A stretch of DNA of 64,000 nucleotides, taken from NCBI GenBank assembly GCA_963920575.1, contig OY986974.1:1-64000 (forward strand), in the 5' to 3' direction. A model generated the notes under the pieces. That model was not told the origin of the DNA, ran no database searches, and saw only the letters and a program-made list of their open reading frames with translations. The position numbers were made by a program, and so were the translations under genes. Origin of the DNA: Narthecium ossifragum (taxonomy: Eukaryota; Streptophyta; Magnoliopsida; Dioscoreales; Nartheciaceae). Below are positions 33,563-47,339 of this stretch, piece after piece (position 1 is the first letter of the stretch; the number at the start of each line of letters is the position of its first letter).

Positions 33563-36500
33563 CTTATTTCTCATTCATTTTCTTGCTGAATATCATCCCA
33601 GGCAGGTCTCCTCGAAGCCCCTGGCCACCGGATCGAGCACGTCGAATCCCCGGATCCTCAACCTCCAAAATAGCAAGCTTTTACCTATTACCTTTTTTGT
33701 CTTTTCCTTCACTTTTTAATAATAGGTCTTTCTAAATTTTTTTCTTATTTTTCATTCATTTTTTTGCTGAATATCCTCCCAGGTAAGCCTCCTCGAAGCT
33801 CTTGGCGATCGAATCGGGCACGTCGAATCCTCAGATCCTCTGCCTCCAAAATAGCAAGCTTTTAGCTTTTACCTTTTTTGCCTTTTCCTTCACTTTTTGA
33901 TACTAGGCCTTGCTAATTTTTTTCCCTTTTTCTCATTCACCTTTTTGTTGAATATCATCCCAGGCAGGCCTCCTCGAAGCCCCTGGCCACCGGATCGACC
34001 ACATCGAATCCCCGGATCCTCAGTTTGCAAAATAGCAAGCTTTTACCTTTTACCTTTTTGCCTTTTCCTTCACTTTTTGATACTAGGCCTTGCTAATTTT
34101 TTTTCTTATTTCTCATTCATTTTTTTGCTGAATATCATCCCAGGCAGGCCTCCTCGAAGCCCCTGGCCACTGGATCGAGCACGTCAAATCCCCGGATCCT
34201 CAACCTCCAAAATAGCAAGCTTTTGCCTTTTACCTTTTTTGCCTTTTCCTTCACTTTTTAATACTAGGACTTGCTAAATTTTTTTCTTCTTTCTTATTCA
34301 TTTTTTTTCTGAATATCATCCCAGGGAGTCCTCCTCGAAGCTCTTGGGGACCGAATCGGGCACGTCGAATTCTCAGATCCTCAGCCTCCAAAATAGCAAG
34401 CTTTTACCATTTACCTTTTTTCCCTTTTTCTTCATATTTTGATACTAGGCCTTGCTAATTTTTTTCATTTTTTCTCATTAATCTTTTTGCTGAATATCAT
34501 CCCAGGCAGGCCTCCTCGAAGCCCCTGGCCACCGGATCGACCACGTCGAATCCCCGGATCCTCAGCCTCCATAATAGCAAGCTTTTACCTTTTACCTTTT
34601 TTACCTTTTCCCTCACTTTTTAATACTAGGCCTTGCTAATTTTTTTTCTTATTTCTCATTCATTTTTTTGCTGAATATCATCCCAGGTAGGCCTCCTCGA
34701 AGCTCTTGGCGACCGAATCGGGCACGTCGAATCCTCAGATCCTCAGCCTCCAAAATAGCAAGCTTTTACCTTTTACCTTTTTTGCCTTTTCCTTCACTTT
34801 TTGATACTAGGCCTTGCTAATTTTTTTCCCTTTTTCTCATTCATCTTTTTGCTAAATGTCATCCCAGGCAGGCCTCCTCGAAGCCCCTGGCCACCGGATC
34901 GGACACATCAAATCCCCGGATCCTCAGCATGTAAAATAGCAAGCTTTAACCTTTTACCTTTTTGCCTTTTCCTTCACTTTTTGATACTAGGCCTTGCTAA
35001 TTTTTTTTCTTATTTCTCATTCATTTTTTTGCTGAATATCATCCCAGGCAGGCCTCTTCGAAGCCCCTGGCCACCGGATCGAGCACGTCGAATCCCCGGA
35101 TCCTCAGCCTCCAAAATAGCAAGCTTTTACCTTTTACCTTTTTTGCCTTTTCCTTCACTTTTTAATACTAGGCCTTGCTAATTTTTTTTCTTATTTCTCA
35201 TTCATTTTTTTGCTGAATATCATCCCAGGCAGGCCTCCTCGAAGCTCTTGGCAACCGAATCGGGCACGTCGAATCCTCAGATCCTCAGCCTCCAAAATTG
35301 TAAGCTTTTACCTTTTACCTTTTTGCCTTTTCCTTCACTTTTTGATACTAGGCCTTGCTAATTTTTTTTCTTGTTTCTCATTCATTTTTTTGCTGAATAT
35401 CATCCCAGGCAGGCCTCTTCGAAGCTCCTGGCCACCGGATCGAGCACGTCGAATCCCCGGATCCTCAGCCTCCAAAATAGCAAACTTTTACATTTTACCT
35501 TTTTTGCCTTTTCCTTCACTTTTTAATAATAGGCCTTGCTAATTTTTTTTCTTATTTCTCATTGATTTTTTTGCTGAATATCATCCCAGGCAGGCCTCCT
35601 CGAAGCCCCTGGCCACCGGATCGAGCACGTCGAATCCCCGGATCCTCAACCTACAAAATGGCAAGCTTTTACCTTTTACCTTTTTTGCCTTTGACTTCAC
35701 TTTTGAATAATAGGTCTTTCTAAATTTTTTTCTTATTTCTCATTCATTTTTTTGCTGAATATCCTCTCAGGTGCCTTTCTCGAAGCTCTTGGCGACCGAA
35801 TCGGGCACGTCGAATCCTCTGCCTCCAAAATAGCAAGCTTTTAGCTTTTACCTTTTTTGCCTTTTCCTTCACTTTTTAATACTAGGCCTTGCTAATTTTT
35901 TTCCCCTTTTCTCATTCTTCTTTTTGCTGAATATCATCCCAGGCAGGCCTCCTCGAAGCCCCTGGCCACCGGATCGACCACATCGAATCCCCGGATCCTC
36001 AGTTTGCAAAATAACAAGCTTTTACCTTTTACCTTTTTGCCTTTTCCTTCACTTTTTGATACTAGGCCTTGCTAATTTTTTTTGTTATTTCTCATTCAAT
36101 CTTTTGCTGAATATCATCCCAGGCAGGCCTCCTCGAAGCCCCTGGCCACCGGATCGAGCACGTCGAATCCCTGGATCCCCTACCTCCAAAATAGCAAGCT
36201 TTTACCTTTTACCTTTTTTGCCTTTTCCTTCACTTTTTAATACTAGGTCTTGCTAAATTTTTTTCTTCTTTCTCATTCATTTTTTTGCTGAATCTCATCC
36301 CAGGGAGGCCTCCTCGAATCTATTGGCGACCGAATCGGGCACGTCGAATCCTAAGATCCTCAGCCTCCAAAATAGCAAGCTTTTACCTTTTACCTTTTTT
36401 GCCTTTTTCTTCACATTTTGATACTAGGCCTTGCTAATTTTTTTCCCTTTTTCTCATTCATCTTTTTGCTGAATATCATCCCAGGCAAGCCTCCTCGAAG

Positions 36501-38416
36501 CCCCTGGCCACCGGATCGACCACGTCGAATCCCCGGATCCTCAGCCTCCATAATAGCAAACTTTTACCTTTTACGTTTTTTACCTTTTCCCTCACTTTTT
36601 AATACTAGGCCTTGCTAATTGTTTTTCTTATTTCTCATTCTTTTTTTTGCTGAATATCATCCCAGGTAGGCCTCCTCGAAGCTCTTGGCGACCGAATCGG
36701 GCACGTCGAATCCTCAGATCCTCAGCCTCCAAAATAGCAAGGTTTTACCTTTTACCTTTTTTTGCCTTTTCCTTCACTTTTTGATACAAGGCCTTGCTAA
36801 TTTTTTTCCCTTTTTCTCATTCATCTTTTTGTTAAATATCATCCCAGGCAGGCCTCCTCGAAGCCCCTGGCCACCGGATCGGACACATCAAATCCCCGGA
36901 TCCTCAGCTTGTAAAATAGCAAGCTTTTACCTTTTACCTTTTTGCCTTTTCCTTCACTTTTTGATACTAGGCCTTGCTAATTTTTTTTCTTATTTCTCAT
37001 TCATTTTTTTGCTGAATATCATCCCAGGCAGGCCTCTTCGAAGCCCTTGGTCACCGGATCGAGCACGTCGAATCCCCGGATGCTCAGCCTCCAAAATAGC
37101 AAGCTTTTACCTTTTACCTTTTTTGGCTTTTCCTTCACTTTTTAATACTAGGCCTTGCTAATTTTTTTTCTTATTTCTCATTCATTTTTTTGCTGAATAT
37201 CATCCGAGGTAGGCATCCTCGAAGCTCTTGGCAACCGAATCGGGCTCGTCGAATCCTCAGATCCTCAGCCTCCAGAATAGCAAGCTTTTACCTTATACCC
37301 TTTTTGCCTTTTCCTTCACATTTTGATACTAGGCCTTGCTAATTTTTTTCCCTTTTTCTCATTCATCTTTTTGCTAAATATCATCCCAGGCAGGCCTCCT
37401 TGAAGCCCCTGGCCACCGGATCGACCACGTCGAATCCCCGGATCCTCAGCCTGTAAAATAGCAAGCTTTTACCTTTTACCTTTTTGCCTTTTCCTTCACT
37501 TTTTGATACTAGGCCTTGCTAATTTTTTTTCTTATTTCTCATTCATTTTTTTGCTGAATATCATCCCAGGCATGCCTTCTCGAAGCCCCTGGCCACCGGA
37601 TCGAGCACGTCGAATCCCCGGATCCTCGGCCTCCATAATAGCAAGCTTTTACCATTTACCTTTTTTGTCTTTTCCCTTACTTTTTAATACTAGGCCTTGC
37701 TAATTTTTTTTCTTTTTTCTCATTCATTTTTTTGCTTAATATCATCCCAGGTAGGCCTCCTCGAAGCTCTTGGCGACCGAATCGGGCATGTCGAATCCTC
37801 AGATCCTCAGCCTCCAAAATAACAAGCTTTTACCTTTTACCTTTTTTGCCTTTTCCTTCACTTTTTGATACTAGGCCTTGCTAATTTTTTTCCCTTTTTC
37901 TCATTCATCTTTTTGCTAAATATCATCCCAGGCAGGCCTCCTCGAAGCTCCTGGCCATGGGATCGGACACATCGAATCCCCGAATCCTCAGCCTGCAAAA
38001 TAGCAAGCTTTTACCTTTTACCTTTTTGCCTTTTCCTTCACTTTTTGATACTAGGCCTTGCTAATTTTTTTTCTTATTTCTCATTCATTTTTTTGCTGAA
38101 TATCATCCCAGGCAGGCCTCCTCGAAGCCTCTGGCCACCAGATCGACCACGTCGAATCCCCGGATCCTTAGCCTCCAAAATAGCAAGCTTTTACCTTTTA
38201 CCTTTTTTTGCCTTTTCCTTCACTTTTTAATACTAGGCCTTGCTAATTTTTTTTCTTATTTCTCATTTATTTTTTTGCTGAATATCATCCCAGGCAGGCC
38301 TCCTCGAAGCCCCTGGCCACCGGATCGAGCACATCGAATCTCCGGATTCTCAGCCTCCAAAATAGCAAGCTTTTACCTTTTACCTTTTTTTCCATTTCCT
38401 TCACTTTTTAATACTC

Positions 38417-41400
38417 GGCCTTGCTAATTTTTTTTCTTATTTCTCATTCATTTTTTTGCTGAATATCATCCCAGGCAGGCCTCCTCGAAGCCCCTGGCCA
38501 CCGGATCGAGCACGTCGAATCCCCGGATCCTCAGCCTCCAAAATAGCAAGCTTTTTCCTTTTACCTTTTTTGCCTTTTCCTTCACTTTTTAATACTAGGC
38601 CTTGCTAATTTTTTTTCATATTTCTCATTTATTTTTTTGCTGAATATCATCCCAGGCAGGCCTCCTCGAAGCCCCTGGCCACCGGATCGAGCACATCGAA
38701 TCCCCGGATCCTCAGCCTCCAAAATAGCAAGCTTTTACCTTTTACCTTTTTTTCCTTTTCCTTCACTTTTTAATACTCGGCCTTGCTAATTTTTTTTCTT
38801 ATTTCTCATTCATTTTTTTGCTGAATATCATTCCAAGAAGGCCTCCTCGAAACTCTTGGCGACCGAATCGGGCACGTCGAATCCTCAGATCCTTAGCCTC
38901 CAAAATAGCAAACGTTTACCTTTTACCTTTTTTGCCTTTTCCTTCACTTTTTGATACCAGGCCTTCCTAATTTTTTTCCCTTTTTCTCATTCATCTTTTT
39001 GCTAAATATCATCCCAGGCAGGCCTCCTCGAAGCCCCTGGCCACCGGATCGGACACATCGAATCCCCGGATCCTCAGCCTACAAAATAGCAAGCTTTTAC
39101 CTTTTACCTTTTTGCCTTTTCCTTCACTTTTTGATACTAGGCCTTGCTAATTTTTTTTCTTGTTTCTCATTCATTTTTTTGCTGAATATCATCCCAGGCA
39201 GGCCTCTTCGAAGCTCCTGGCCACCGAATCGAGCACGTCGAATCCCCGGATCCTCAGCCTCCAAAATAGCAAGCTTTTACCTTTTACCTTTTTGCCTTTT
39301 CCTTCACTTTTTGATACTAGGCCTTGCTAATTTTTTTTCTTGTTTCTCATTCAATTTTTTGCTGAATATCATCCCAGGCAGGCCTCTTCGAAGCTCCTGG
39401 CCACCAGATCGAGCAAGTCGAATCCCCGGATCCTCAGCCTCCAAAATAGCAAACTTTTACCTTTTACCTTTTTTGCCTTTTCCTTCACTTTTTAATACTA
39501 GGCCTTGCTAATTTTTTTTCTTATTTCTCATTCATTTTTTTGCTGAATATCATCCCAGGCAGGACTCCTCGAAGCCCCTGGCCACCGGGTCGAGCACGTC
39601 GAATCCCCGGATCCTCAGCCTCCAAAATAGCAAGCTTTTACCTTTTACCTTTTTTGCCTTTTCCTTCACTTTTTAATACTTGGCATTGCTAATTTTCTTT
39701 CTTATTTCTCATTCATTTTTTTGCTGAATATCATCCCAGGTAGGCCTCTTCGAAGCTCTTGGCGACCGAATCGGGCACGTCGAATCCTCAGATCCTCAGC
39801 CTCCAAAATAGCAAGCTTTTACCTTTTACCTTTTTTGCCTTTTACTTCACATTTTGATACTCGGCCTTGCTAATTTTTTTCCCTTTTTCTCATTCATCTT
39901 TTTGCTAAATATCATCCCAGGCAGACCTCCTCGAAGCCCTTGGCCACCGGATCGACCACGTCGAATCCCCGGATCCTCAGCCTCCAAAATAGCAAGCTTT
40001 CACCTTTTACCTTTTTTGCCTTTTCCTTCACTTTTTAATACTAGGCCTTGCTAATGTTTTTTCTTATTTCTCATTCATTTTTTTGCTGAATATCATCCCA
40101 GGCAGGCCTCCTCGAAGCCCCTGACCACCGGATCGAGCACATCGAATCCCCGAATCCTCAGCCTCCAAAATAGCAAGCTTTTACCTTTTACCTTTTTTTC
40201 CTTTTCCTTCACTTTTTAATACTCGGCCTTGTTAATTTTTTTTCTTATTTCTCATTCATGTTTTTGCTGAATATCATTCCAGGTAGGCCTCCTCGAAACT
40301 CTTGGCGACCGAATCGGGCACGTCGAATCCTCAGATCCTCAGCCTCCAAAATAGCAAGCGTTTACCTTTAACCTTTTTTGCCTTTTCCTTCACTTTTTGA
40401 TACCAGGCCTTCCTAATTTTTTTTCCTTTTTCTCATTCATCTTTTTGCTAAATATCATCCCAGGCAGGCCTCCTCGAAGCCCCTGGCCACCGGATCGGAC
40501 ACATCGAATCCCCGGATCCTCAGCCTACAAAATAGCAAGTTTTTACCTTTTACCTTTTTGCCTTTTCCTTCACTTTTTGATACTAGGCCTTGCTAATTTC
40601 TTTTCTTATTTCTCATTCAACTTTTTGCTGAATATCATTCCAGGCAGGCCTCCTCGAAGCCCCTGGCCACCGGATCGCACATGTCGAATCCCCGGATCCT
40701 CAGCCTCCAAAATAGCAAGCTTTTACCTTTTACCTTTTTTGCCTTTTCCTTCACTTTTTAATACTAGGCCTTGCTAATTTTTTTTCTTATTTCTCATTCA
40801 TTTTTTTGCTGAATATCATTAGAGGCAGGCCTCCTCGAAGCCCCTGGCCACCGGATCGAGCACGTCGAATCCCCGGATCCTCAGCCTCCAAAATAGCAAG
40901 CTTTTACCTTTTACCTTTTTTGCCTTTTCCTTCAGTTTTTAATATTAGGCCTTGCTAATTTTTTTTCTTATTTCTCATTCATTTTTTTGCTGAATATCAT
41001 CCCAGGCAGGCCTCCTCGAAGCCCCTGGCCACCGGATCGAGCACGTCGAATCCCCGGATCCTCAGCCTCCAAAATAGCAAGCTTTTTCCTTTTACCTTTT
41101 TTGCCTTTTCCTTCACTTTTTAATACTAGGCCTTGCTAATTTTTTTTCATATTTCTCATTTATTTTTTTGCTGAATATCATCCCAGGCAGGCCTCCTCGA
41201 AGCCCCTGGCCACCGGATCGAGCACATCGAATCCCCGGATCCTCAGCCTCCAAAATAGCAAGCTTTTACCTTTTACCTTTTTTTCCTTTTCCTTCACTTT
41301 TTAATACTCGGCCTTGCTAATTTTTTTTCTTATTTCTCATTCATTTTTTTGCTGAATATCATTCCAAGAAGGCCTCCTCGAAACTCTTGGCGACCGAATC

Positions 41401-43490
41401 GGGCACGTCGAATCCTCAGATCCTTAGCCTCCAAAATAGCAAACGTTTACCTTTTACCTTTTTTGCCTTTTCCTTCACTTTTTGATACCAGGCCTTCCTA
41501 ATTTTTTTCCCTTTTTCTCATTCATCTTTTTGCTAAATATCATCCCAGGCAGGCCTCCTCGAAGCCCCTGGCCACCGGATCGGACACATCGAATCCCCGG
41601 ATCCTCAGCCTACAAAATAGCAAGCTTTTACCTTTTACCTTTTTGCCTTTTCCTTCACTTTTTGATACTAGGCCTTGCTAATTTTTTTTCTTGTTTCTCA
41701 TTCATTTTTTTGCTGAATATCATCCCAGGCAGGCCTCTTCGAAGCTCCTGGCCACCGAATCGAGCACGTCGAATCCCCGGATCCTCAGCCTCCAAAATAG
41801 CAAGCTTTTACCTTTTACCTTTTTGCCTTTTCCTTCACTTTTTGATACTAGGCCTTGCTAATTTTTTTTCTTGTTTCTCATTCAATTTTTTGCTGAATAT
41901 CATCCCAGGCAGGCCTCTTCGAAGCTCCTGGCCACCAGATCGAGCAAGTCGAATCCCCGGATCCTCAGCCTCCAAAATAGCAAACTTTTACCTTTTACCT
42001 TTTTTGCCTTTTCCTTCACTTTTTAATACTAGGCCTTGCTAATTTTTTTTCTTATTTCTCATTCATTTTTTTGCTGAATATCATCCCAGGCAGGACTCCT
42101 CGAAGCCCCTGGCCACCGGGTCGAGCACGTCGAATCCCCGGATCCTCAGCCTCCAAAATAGCAAGCTTTTACCTTTTACCTTTTTTGCCTTTTCCTTCAC
42201 TTTTTAATACTTGGCATTGCTAATTTTTTTTCTTATTTCTCATTCATTTTTTTGCTGAATATCATCCCAGGTAGGCCTCTTCGAAGCTCTTGGCGACCGA
42301 ATCGGGCACGTCGAATCCTCAGATCCTCAGCCTCCAAAATAGCAAGCTTTTACCTTTTACCTTTTTTGCCTTTTACTTCACATTTTGATACTCGGCCTTG
42401 CTAATTTTTTTCCCTTTTTCTCATTCATCTTTTTGCTAAATATCATCCCAGGCAGACCTCCTCGAAGCCCTTGGCCACCGGATCGACCACGTCGAATCCC
42501 CGGATCCTCAGCCTCCAAAATAGCAAGCTTTCACCTTTTACCTTTTTTGCCTTTTCCTTCACTTTTTAATACTAGGCCTTGCTAATGTTTTTTCTTATTT
42601 CTCATTCATTTTTTTGCTGAATATCATCCCAGGCAGGCCTCCTCGAAGCCCCTGACCACCGGATCGAGCACATCGAATCCCCGAATCCTCAGCCTCCAAA
42701 ATAGCAAGCTTTTACCTTTTACCTTTTTTTCCTTTTCCTTCACTTTTTAATACTCGGCCTTGTTAATTTTTTTTCTTATTTCTCATTCATGTTTTTGCTG
42801 AATATCATTCCAGGTAGGCCTCCTCGAAACTCTTGGCGACCGAATCGGGCACGTCGAATCCTCAGATCCTCAGCCTCCAAAATAGCAAGCGTTTACCTTT
42901 AACCTTTTTTGCCTTTTCCTTCACTTTTTGATACCAGGCCTTCCTAATTTTTTTTCCTTTTTCTCATTCATCTTTTTGCTAAATATCATCCCAGGCAGGC
43001 CTCCTCGAAGCCCCTGGCCACCGGATCGGACACATCGAATCCCCGGATCCTCAGCCTACAAAATAGCAAGTTTTTACCTTTTACCTTTTTGCCTTTTCCT
43101 TCACTTTTTGATACTAGGCCTTGCTAATTTCTTTTCTTATTTCTCATTCAACTTTTTGCTGAATATCATTCCAGGCAGGCCTCCTCGAAGCCCCTGGCCA
43201 CCGGATCGCACATGTCGAATCCCCGGATCCTCAGCCTCCAAAATAGCAAGCTTTTACCTTTTACCTTTTTTGCCTTTTCCTTCACTTTTTAATACTAGGC
43301 CTTGCTAATTTTTTTTCTTATTTCTCATTCATTTTTTTGCTGAATATCATTAGAGGCAGGCCTCCTCGAAGCCCCTGGCCACCGGATCGAGCACGTCGAA
43401 TCCCCGGATCCTCAGCCTCCAAAATAGCAAGCTTTTACCTTTTACCTTTTTTGCCTTTTCCTTCAGTTTTTAATATTAGGCCTTGCTAAT
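38417..43490 (+). repeat. near-perfect 2,531 bp tandem duplication (14 monomers)
   Basis: Every position from 38417 to about 40959 matches the position 2,531 bp later (40948 to about 43490). Reading the copies side by side I found one difference, C at 39697 versus T at 42228. Left of 38417 and right of 43490 the match breaks immediately (TACTCGG versus TATTAGG; AATTTTTTTTC versus AATATTTTTTC). Neighbouring monomers within each copy differ from one another by several to many bases, so the unit of identity is the 14-monomer block. Confidence 0.9.
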
Positions 43491-44200
43491 ATTTTTTCTT
43501 ATTTCACATTCATTTTTTTGCTGAATATCATCCCAGGTAGGCCTCCTCGAAGCTCGTGGCGACCGAATTGGGCACGTCGAATCCTCAGATCCTCAGCCTC
43601 CAAAATAGCAAGCTTTTACCTTTTACCTTTTTGCCTTTTCCTTCACTTTTTGATACTAGGCCTTGCTAATTTTTTTTCTTGTTTCTCATTCATTTTTTTG
43701 CTGAATATCATCCCAGGCAGGCCTCTTCGAAGCTCCTGGCCACCGGATCGAGCACGTCGAATCCCCGGATCCTCAGCCTCCAAAATAGCAAAATTTTACA
43801 TTTTACCTTTTTTGCCTTTTCCTTCACTTTTTAATAATAGGCCTTGCTAATTTTTTTTCTTATTTCTCATTCATTTTTTTATTGAATATCATCCCAGGCA
43901 GGCCTCCTCGAAGCCCCTGGCCACCGGATCGAGCACGTCGAATCCCCGGATCCTCAGCCTCCAAAATAGCAAGGTTTTTCCTTTTACCTTTTTTGCCTTT
44001 TCCTTCACTTTTTAATACTAGGCCTTGCTAGTTTTTTTTCTTATTTCTCATTCATTTTTTTGCTGAATATCATCCCAGGCAGGACTCCTCGAAGCTCCTG
44101 GCCACCGGGTCGAGCACGTCGAATCCCCGGATCCTCAGCCTCCAAAATAGCAAGCTTTTACCTTTTACCTTTTTTGCCTTTTCCTTCACTTTTTAATACT
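43120..44200 (+). repeat. satellite segment duplicated at about 48.33-49.40 kb
   Basis: The rare variant ATCATTAGAGGCAGGCC, followed by CTAATATTTTTTCTTATTTCACATTC, a GCTCGTGGCGACCGAATTGGG monomer and an AAAATTTTACATTTTACC monomer, occurs in the same order 5,205 bp downstream. A handful of mismatches separate the copies. Both ends fall within monomers. Confidence 0.8.
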
Positions 44201-46901
44201 AGGCCTTGCTAATTTTTTTTCTTATTTCTCATTCATTTTTTTGCTGAATATCATCCCAGGCAGGACTCCTCGAAGCCCCTGGCCACCGGGTCGAGCACGT
44301 CGAATCCCCGGATCCTCAGCCTCCAAAATAGCAAGCTTTTACCTTTTACCTTTTTTGCCTTTTCCTTCACTTTTTAATACTTGGCATTGCTAATTTTTTT
44401 TCTTATTTCTCATTCATTTTTTTGCTGAATATCATCCCAGGTAGGCCTCTTCGAAGCTCTTGGCGACCGAATCGGGCACGTCGAATCCTCAGATCCTCAG
44501 CCTCCAAAATAGCAAGCTTTTACCTTTTACCTTTTTTGCCTTTTACTTCACATTTTGATACTCGGCCTTGCTAATTTTTTTCCCTTTTTCTCATTCATCT
44601 TTTTGCTAAATATCATCCCAGGCAGACCTCCTCGAAGCCCTTGGCCACCGGATCGGGCACGTCGAATCCCCGGATCCTCAGCCTCCAAAATAGGAAGCTT
44701 TCACCTTTTACCTTTTTTGCCTTTTCCTTCACTTTTTAATACTAGGCCTTGCTAATGTTTTTTCTTATTTCTCATTCATGTTTTTGCTGAATATCATTCC
44801 AGGTAGGCCTCCTCGAAACTCTTGGCGACCGAATCGGGCACGTCGAATCCTCAGATCCTCAGCCTCCAAAATAGCAAGCTTTTACCTTTTACCTTTTTTG
44901 CCTTTTACTTCACATTTTGATACTCGGCCTTGCTAATTTTTTTCCCTTTTTCTCATTCATCTTTTTGCTGAATATCATCCCAGGCAGGCCTCCTCGAAGC
45001 CCCTGACCACCGGATCGAGCACATCGAATCCCCGAATCCTCAGCCTCCAAAATAGCAAGCTTTTACCTTTTACCTTTTTTTCCTTTTCCTTCACTTTTTA
45101 ATACTCGGCCTTGTTAATTTTTTTTCTTATTTCTCATTCATGTTTTTGCTGAATATCATTCCAGGTAGGCCTCCTCGAAACTCTTGGCGACCGAATCGGG
45201 CACGTCGAATCCTCAGATCCTCAGCCTCCAAAATAGCAAGCGTTTACCTTTAACCTTTTTTGCCTTTTCCTTCACTTTTTGATACCAGGCCTTCCTAATT
45301 TTTTTTCCTTTTTCTCATTCATCTTTTTGCTAAATATCATCCCAGGCAGGCCTCCTCGAAGCCCCTGGCCACCGGATCGGACACATCGAATCCCCGGATC
45401 CTCAGCCTACAAAATAGCAAGCTTTTACCTTTTACCTTTTTGCCTTTTCCTTCACTTTTTGATATTAGGCCTTGCTAATTTTTTTTCTTGTTTCTCATTC
45501 ATTTTTTTGCTGAATATCATCCCAGGCAGGCCTCTTCGAAGCTCCTGGCCACCGGATCGAGCACGTCGAATCCCCGGATCCTCAGCCTCCAAAATAGCAA
45601 AATTTTACATTTTACCTTTTTTGCCTTTTCCTTCACTTTTTCATAATAGGCCTTGCTAATTTTTTTTCTTATTTCCCATTCATTTTTTTGCTGAATATCA
45701 TCCCAGGCAGGCCTCCTCGAAGCCCCTGGCCACCGGATCGAGCACGTCGAATCCCCGGATCCTCAGCCTCCAAAATAGCAAGCTTTTTCCTTTTACCTTT
45801 TTTGCCTTTTCCTTCACTTTTTAATACTAGGCCTTGCTAGTTTTTTTTCTTATTTCTCATTCATTTTTTTGCTGAATATCATCCCAGGCAGGACTCCTCG
45901 AAGCTCCTGGCCACCGGGTCGAGCACGTCGAATCCCCGGATCCTCAGCCTCCAAAATAGCAAGCTTTTACCTTTTACCTTTTTTGCCTTTTCCTTCACTT
46001 TTTAATACTGGGCATTGCTAATTTTTTTTCTTATTTCTCATTCATTTTTTTGCTGAATATCATCCCAGGTAGGCCTCTTCGAAGCTCTTAGCGACCGAAT
46101 CGGGCACGTCAAATCCTCAGATCCTCAGCCTCCAAAATGGCAAGCTTTTACCTTTTACCTTTTTGGCCTTTTCCTTCACATTTTGATACTAGGCCTTGCT
46201 AATTTTTTTCCCTTTTTATCATTCATCTTTTTGCTGAATATCATCCCAGGCAGACCTCCTCAAAGCCCTTGGCCACCGGAGCGACCACGTCGAATCCCCG
46301 GATCCTCAGCCTCCAAAATAGCAAGCTTTTACCTTTTACCTTTTTGCCTTTTCCTTCACTTTTTGATACTAGGCCTTGCTAATTTTTTTTCTTGTTTCTC
46401 ATTCAATTTTTTGCTGAATATCATCCCTGGCAGGCCTATTCGAAGCTCCTGGCCACCGGATCGAGCAAGTCGAATCCCCGGATCCTCAGCCTCCAAAATA
46501 GCAAACTTTTACCTTTTACCTTTTTTGCCTTTTCCTTCACTTTTTAATACTAGGCCTTGCTAATTTTGTTTCTTATTTCTCATTCATTTTGTTGCAGAAT
46601 ATCATCCCAGGCAGGACTCCTCGAAGCCCCTGGCCACCGGGTCGAGCACGTCGAATCCCCGGATCCTCAGCCTCCAAAATAGCAAGCTTTTACCTCTTAC
46701 CTTTTTTGCCTTTTCCTTCACTTTTTAATACTGGGCATTGCTAATTTTTTTTCTTATTTCTCATTCATTTTTTTGCTGAATATCATCCCAGATAGGCCTC
46801 CTCGAAGCTCTTAGCAACCGAATCGGGCACGTCGAATCCTCAGATCCTCAGCCTCCAAAATAGCAAGCTTTTACCTTTTACCTTTTTTTACCTTTTCCTT
46901 C

Positions 46902-46909
46902 ACTTTTTT
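46902..46909 (+). other. internally deleted monomer (about 25 bp lost)
   Basis: CCTTCACTTTTTT continues as CTTGTTTCTCATTC, omitting the GATACTAGGCCTTGCTAA segment. T runs flank both sides of the loss. Confidence 0.75.
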
Positions 46910-47339
46910 CTTGTTTCTCATTCATGTTTTTGCTGAATATCATCCCAGGCAGGCCTCCTTGAAGCCCCTGGCCACCAGATCACCCACGTCGAATCCCCGG
47001 GTCCTCAGCATCCAAAATAGCAAGCTTTTACCTTTTACCTTTTTCGCCTTTTCCTTCACTTTTTAATACTAGGCCTTGCTAATTTTTTTTCTTATTTCTC
47101 ATTAATTTTTTTGCTGAATATCATCCCAGGTAGGCCTCTTCGAAGCTCTTGGCGACCGAATCGGGCACGTCAAATTCTCAGATCCTCAGCCTCCAAAATA
47201 GCAAGCTTTTACCTTTTACCTTTTTTGCCTTTTCCTTCACTTTTTAATACTAGGCCTTGCTAATGTTTTTTCTTATTTCTCATTCATTTTTTTGCTGAAT
47301 ATCATCCCAGGCAGGCCTCCTCGAAGCCCCTGGCTACAG

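Noticed and set aside
38951..39511. 186-codon open frame and dozens of similar Phe/Leu/Pro-rich frames over the satellite
   Set aside because: They repeat with the 181/180 bp monomer, change frame between monomers, occur in near-identical copies throughout, and match no domain. They follow from low stop density in the repeat, not from a gene family.
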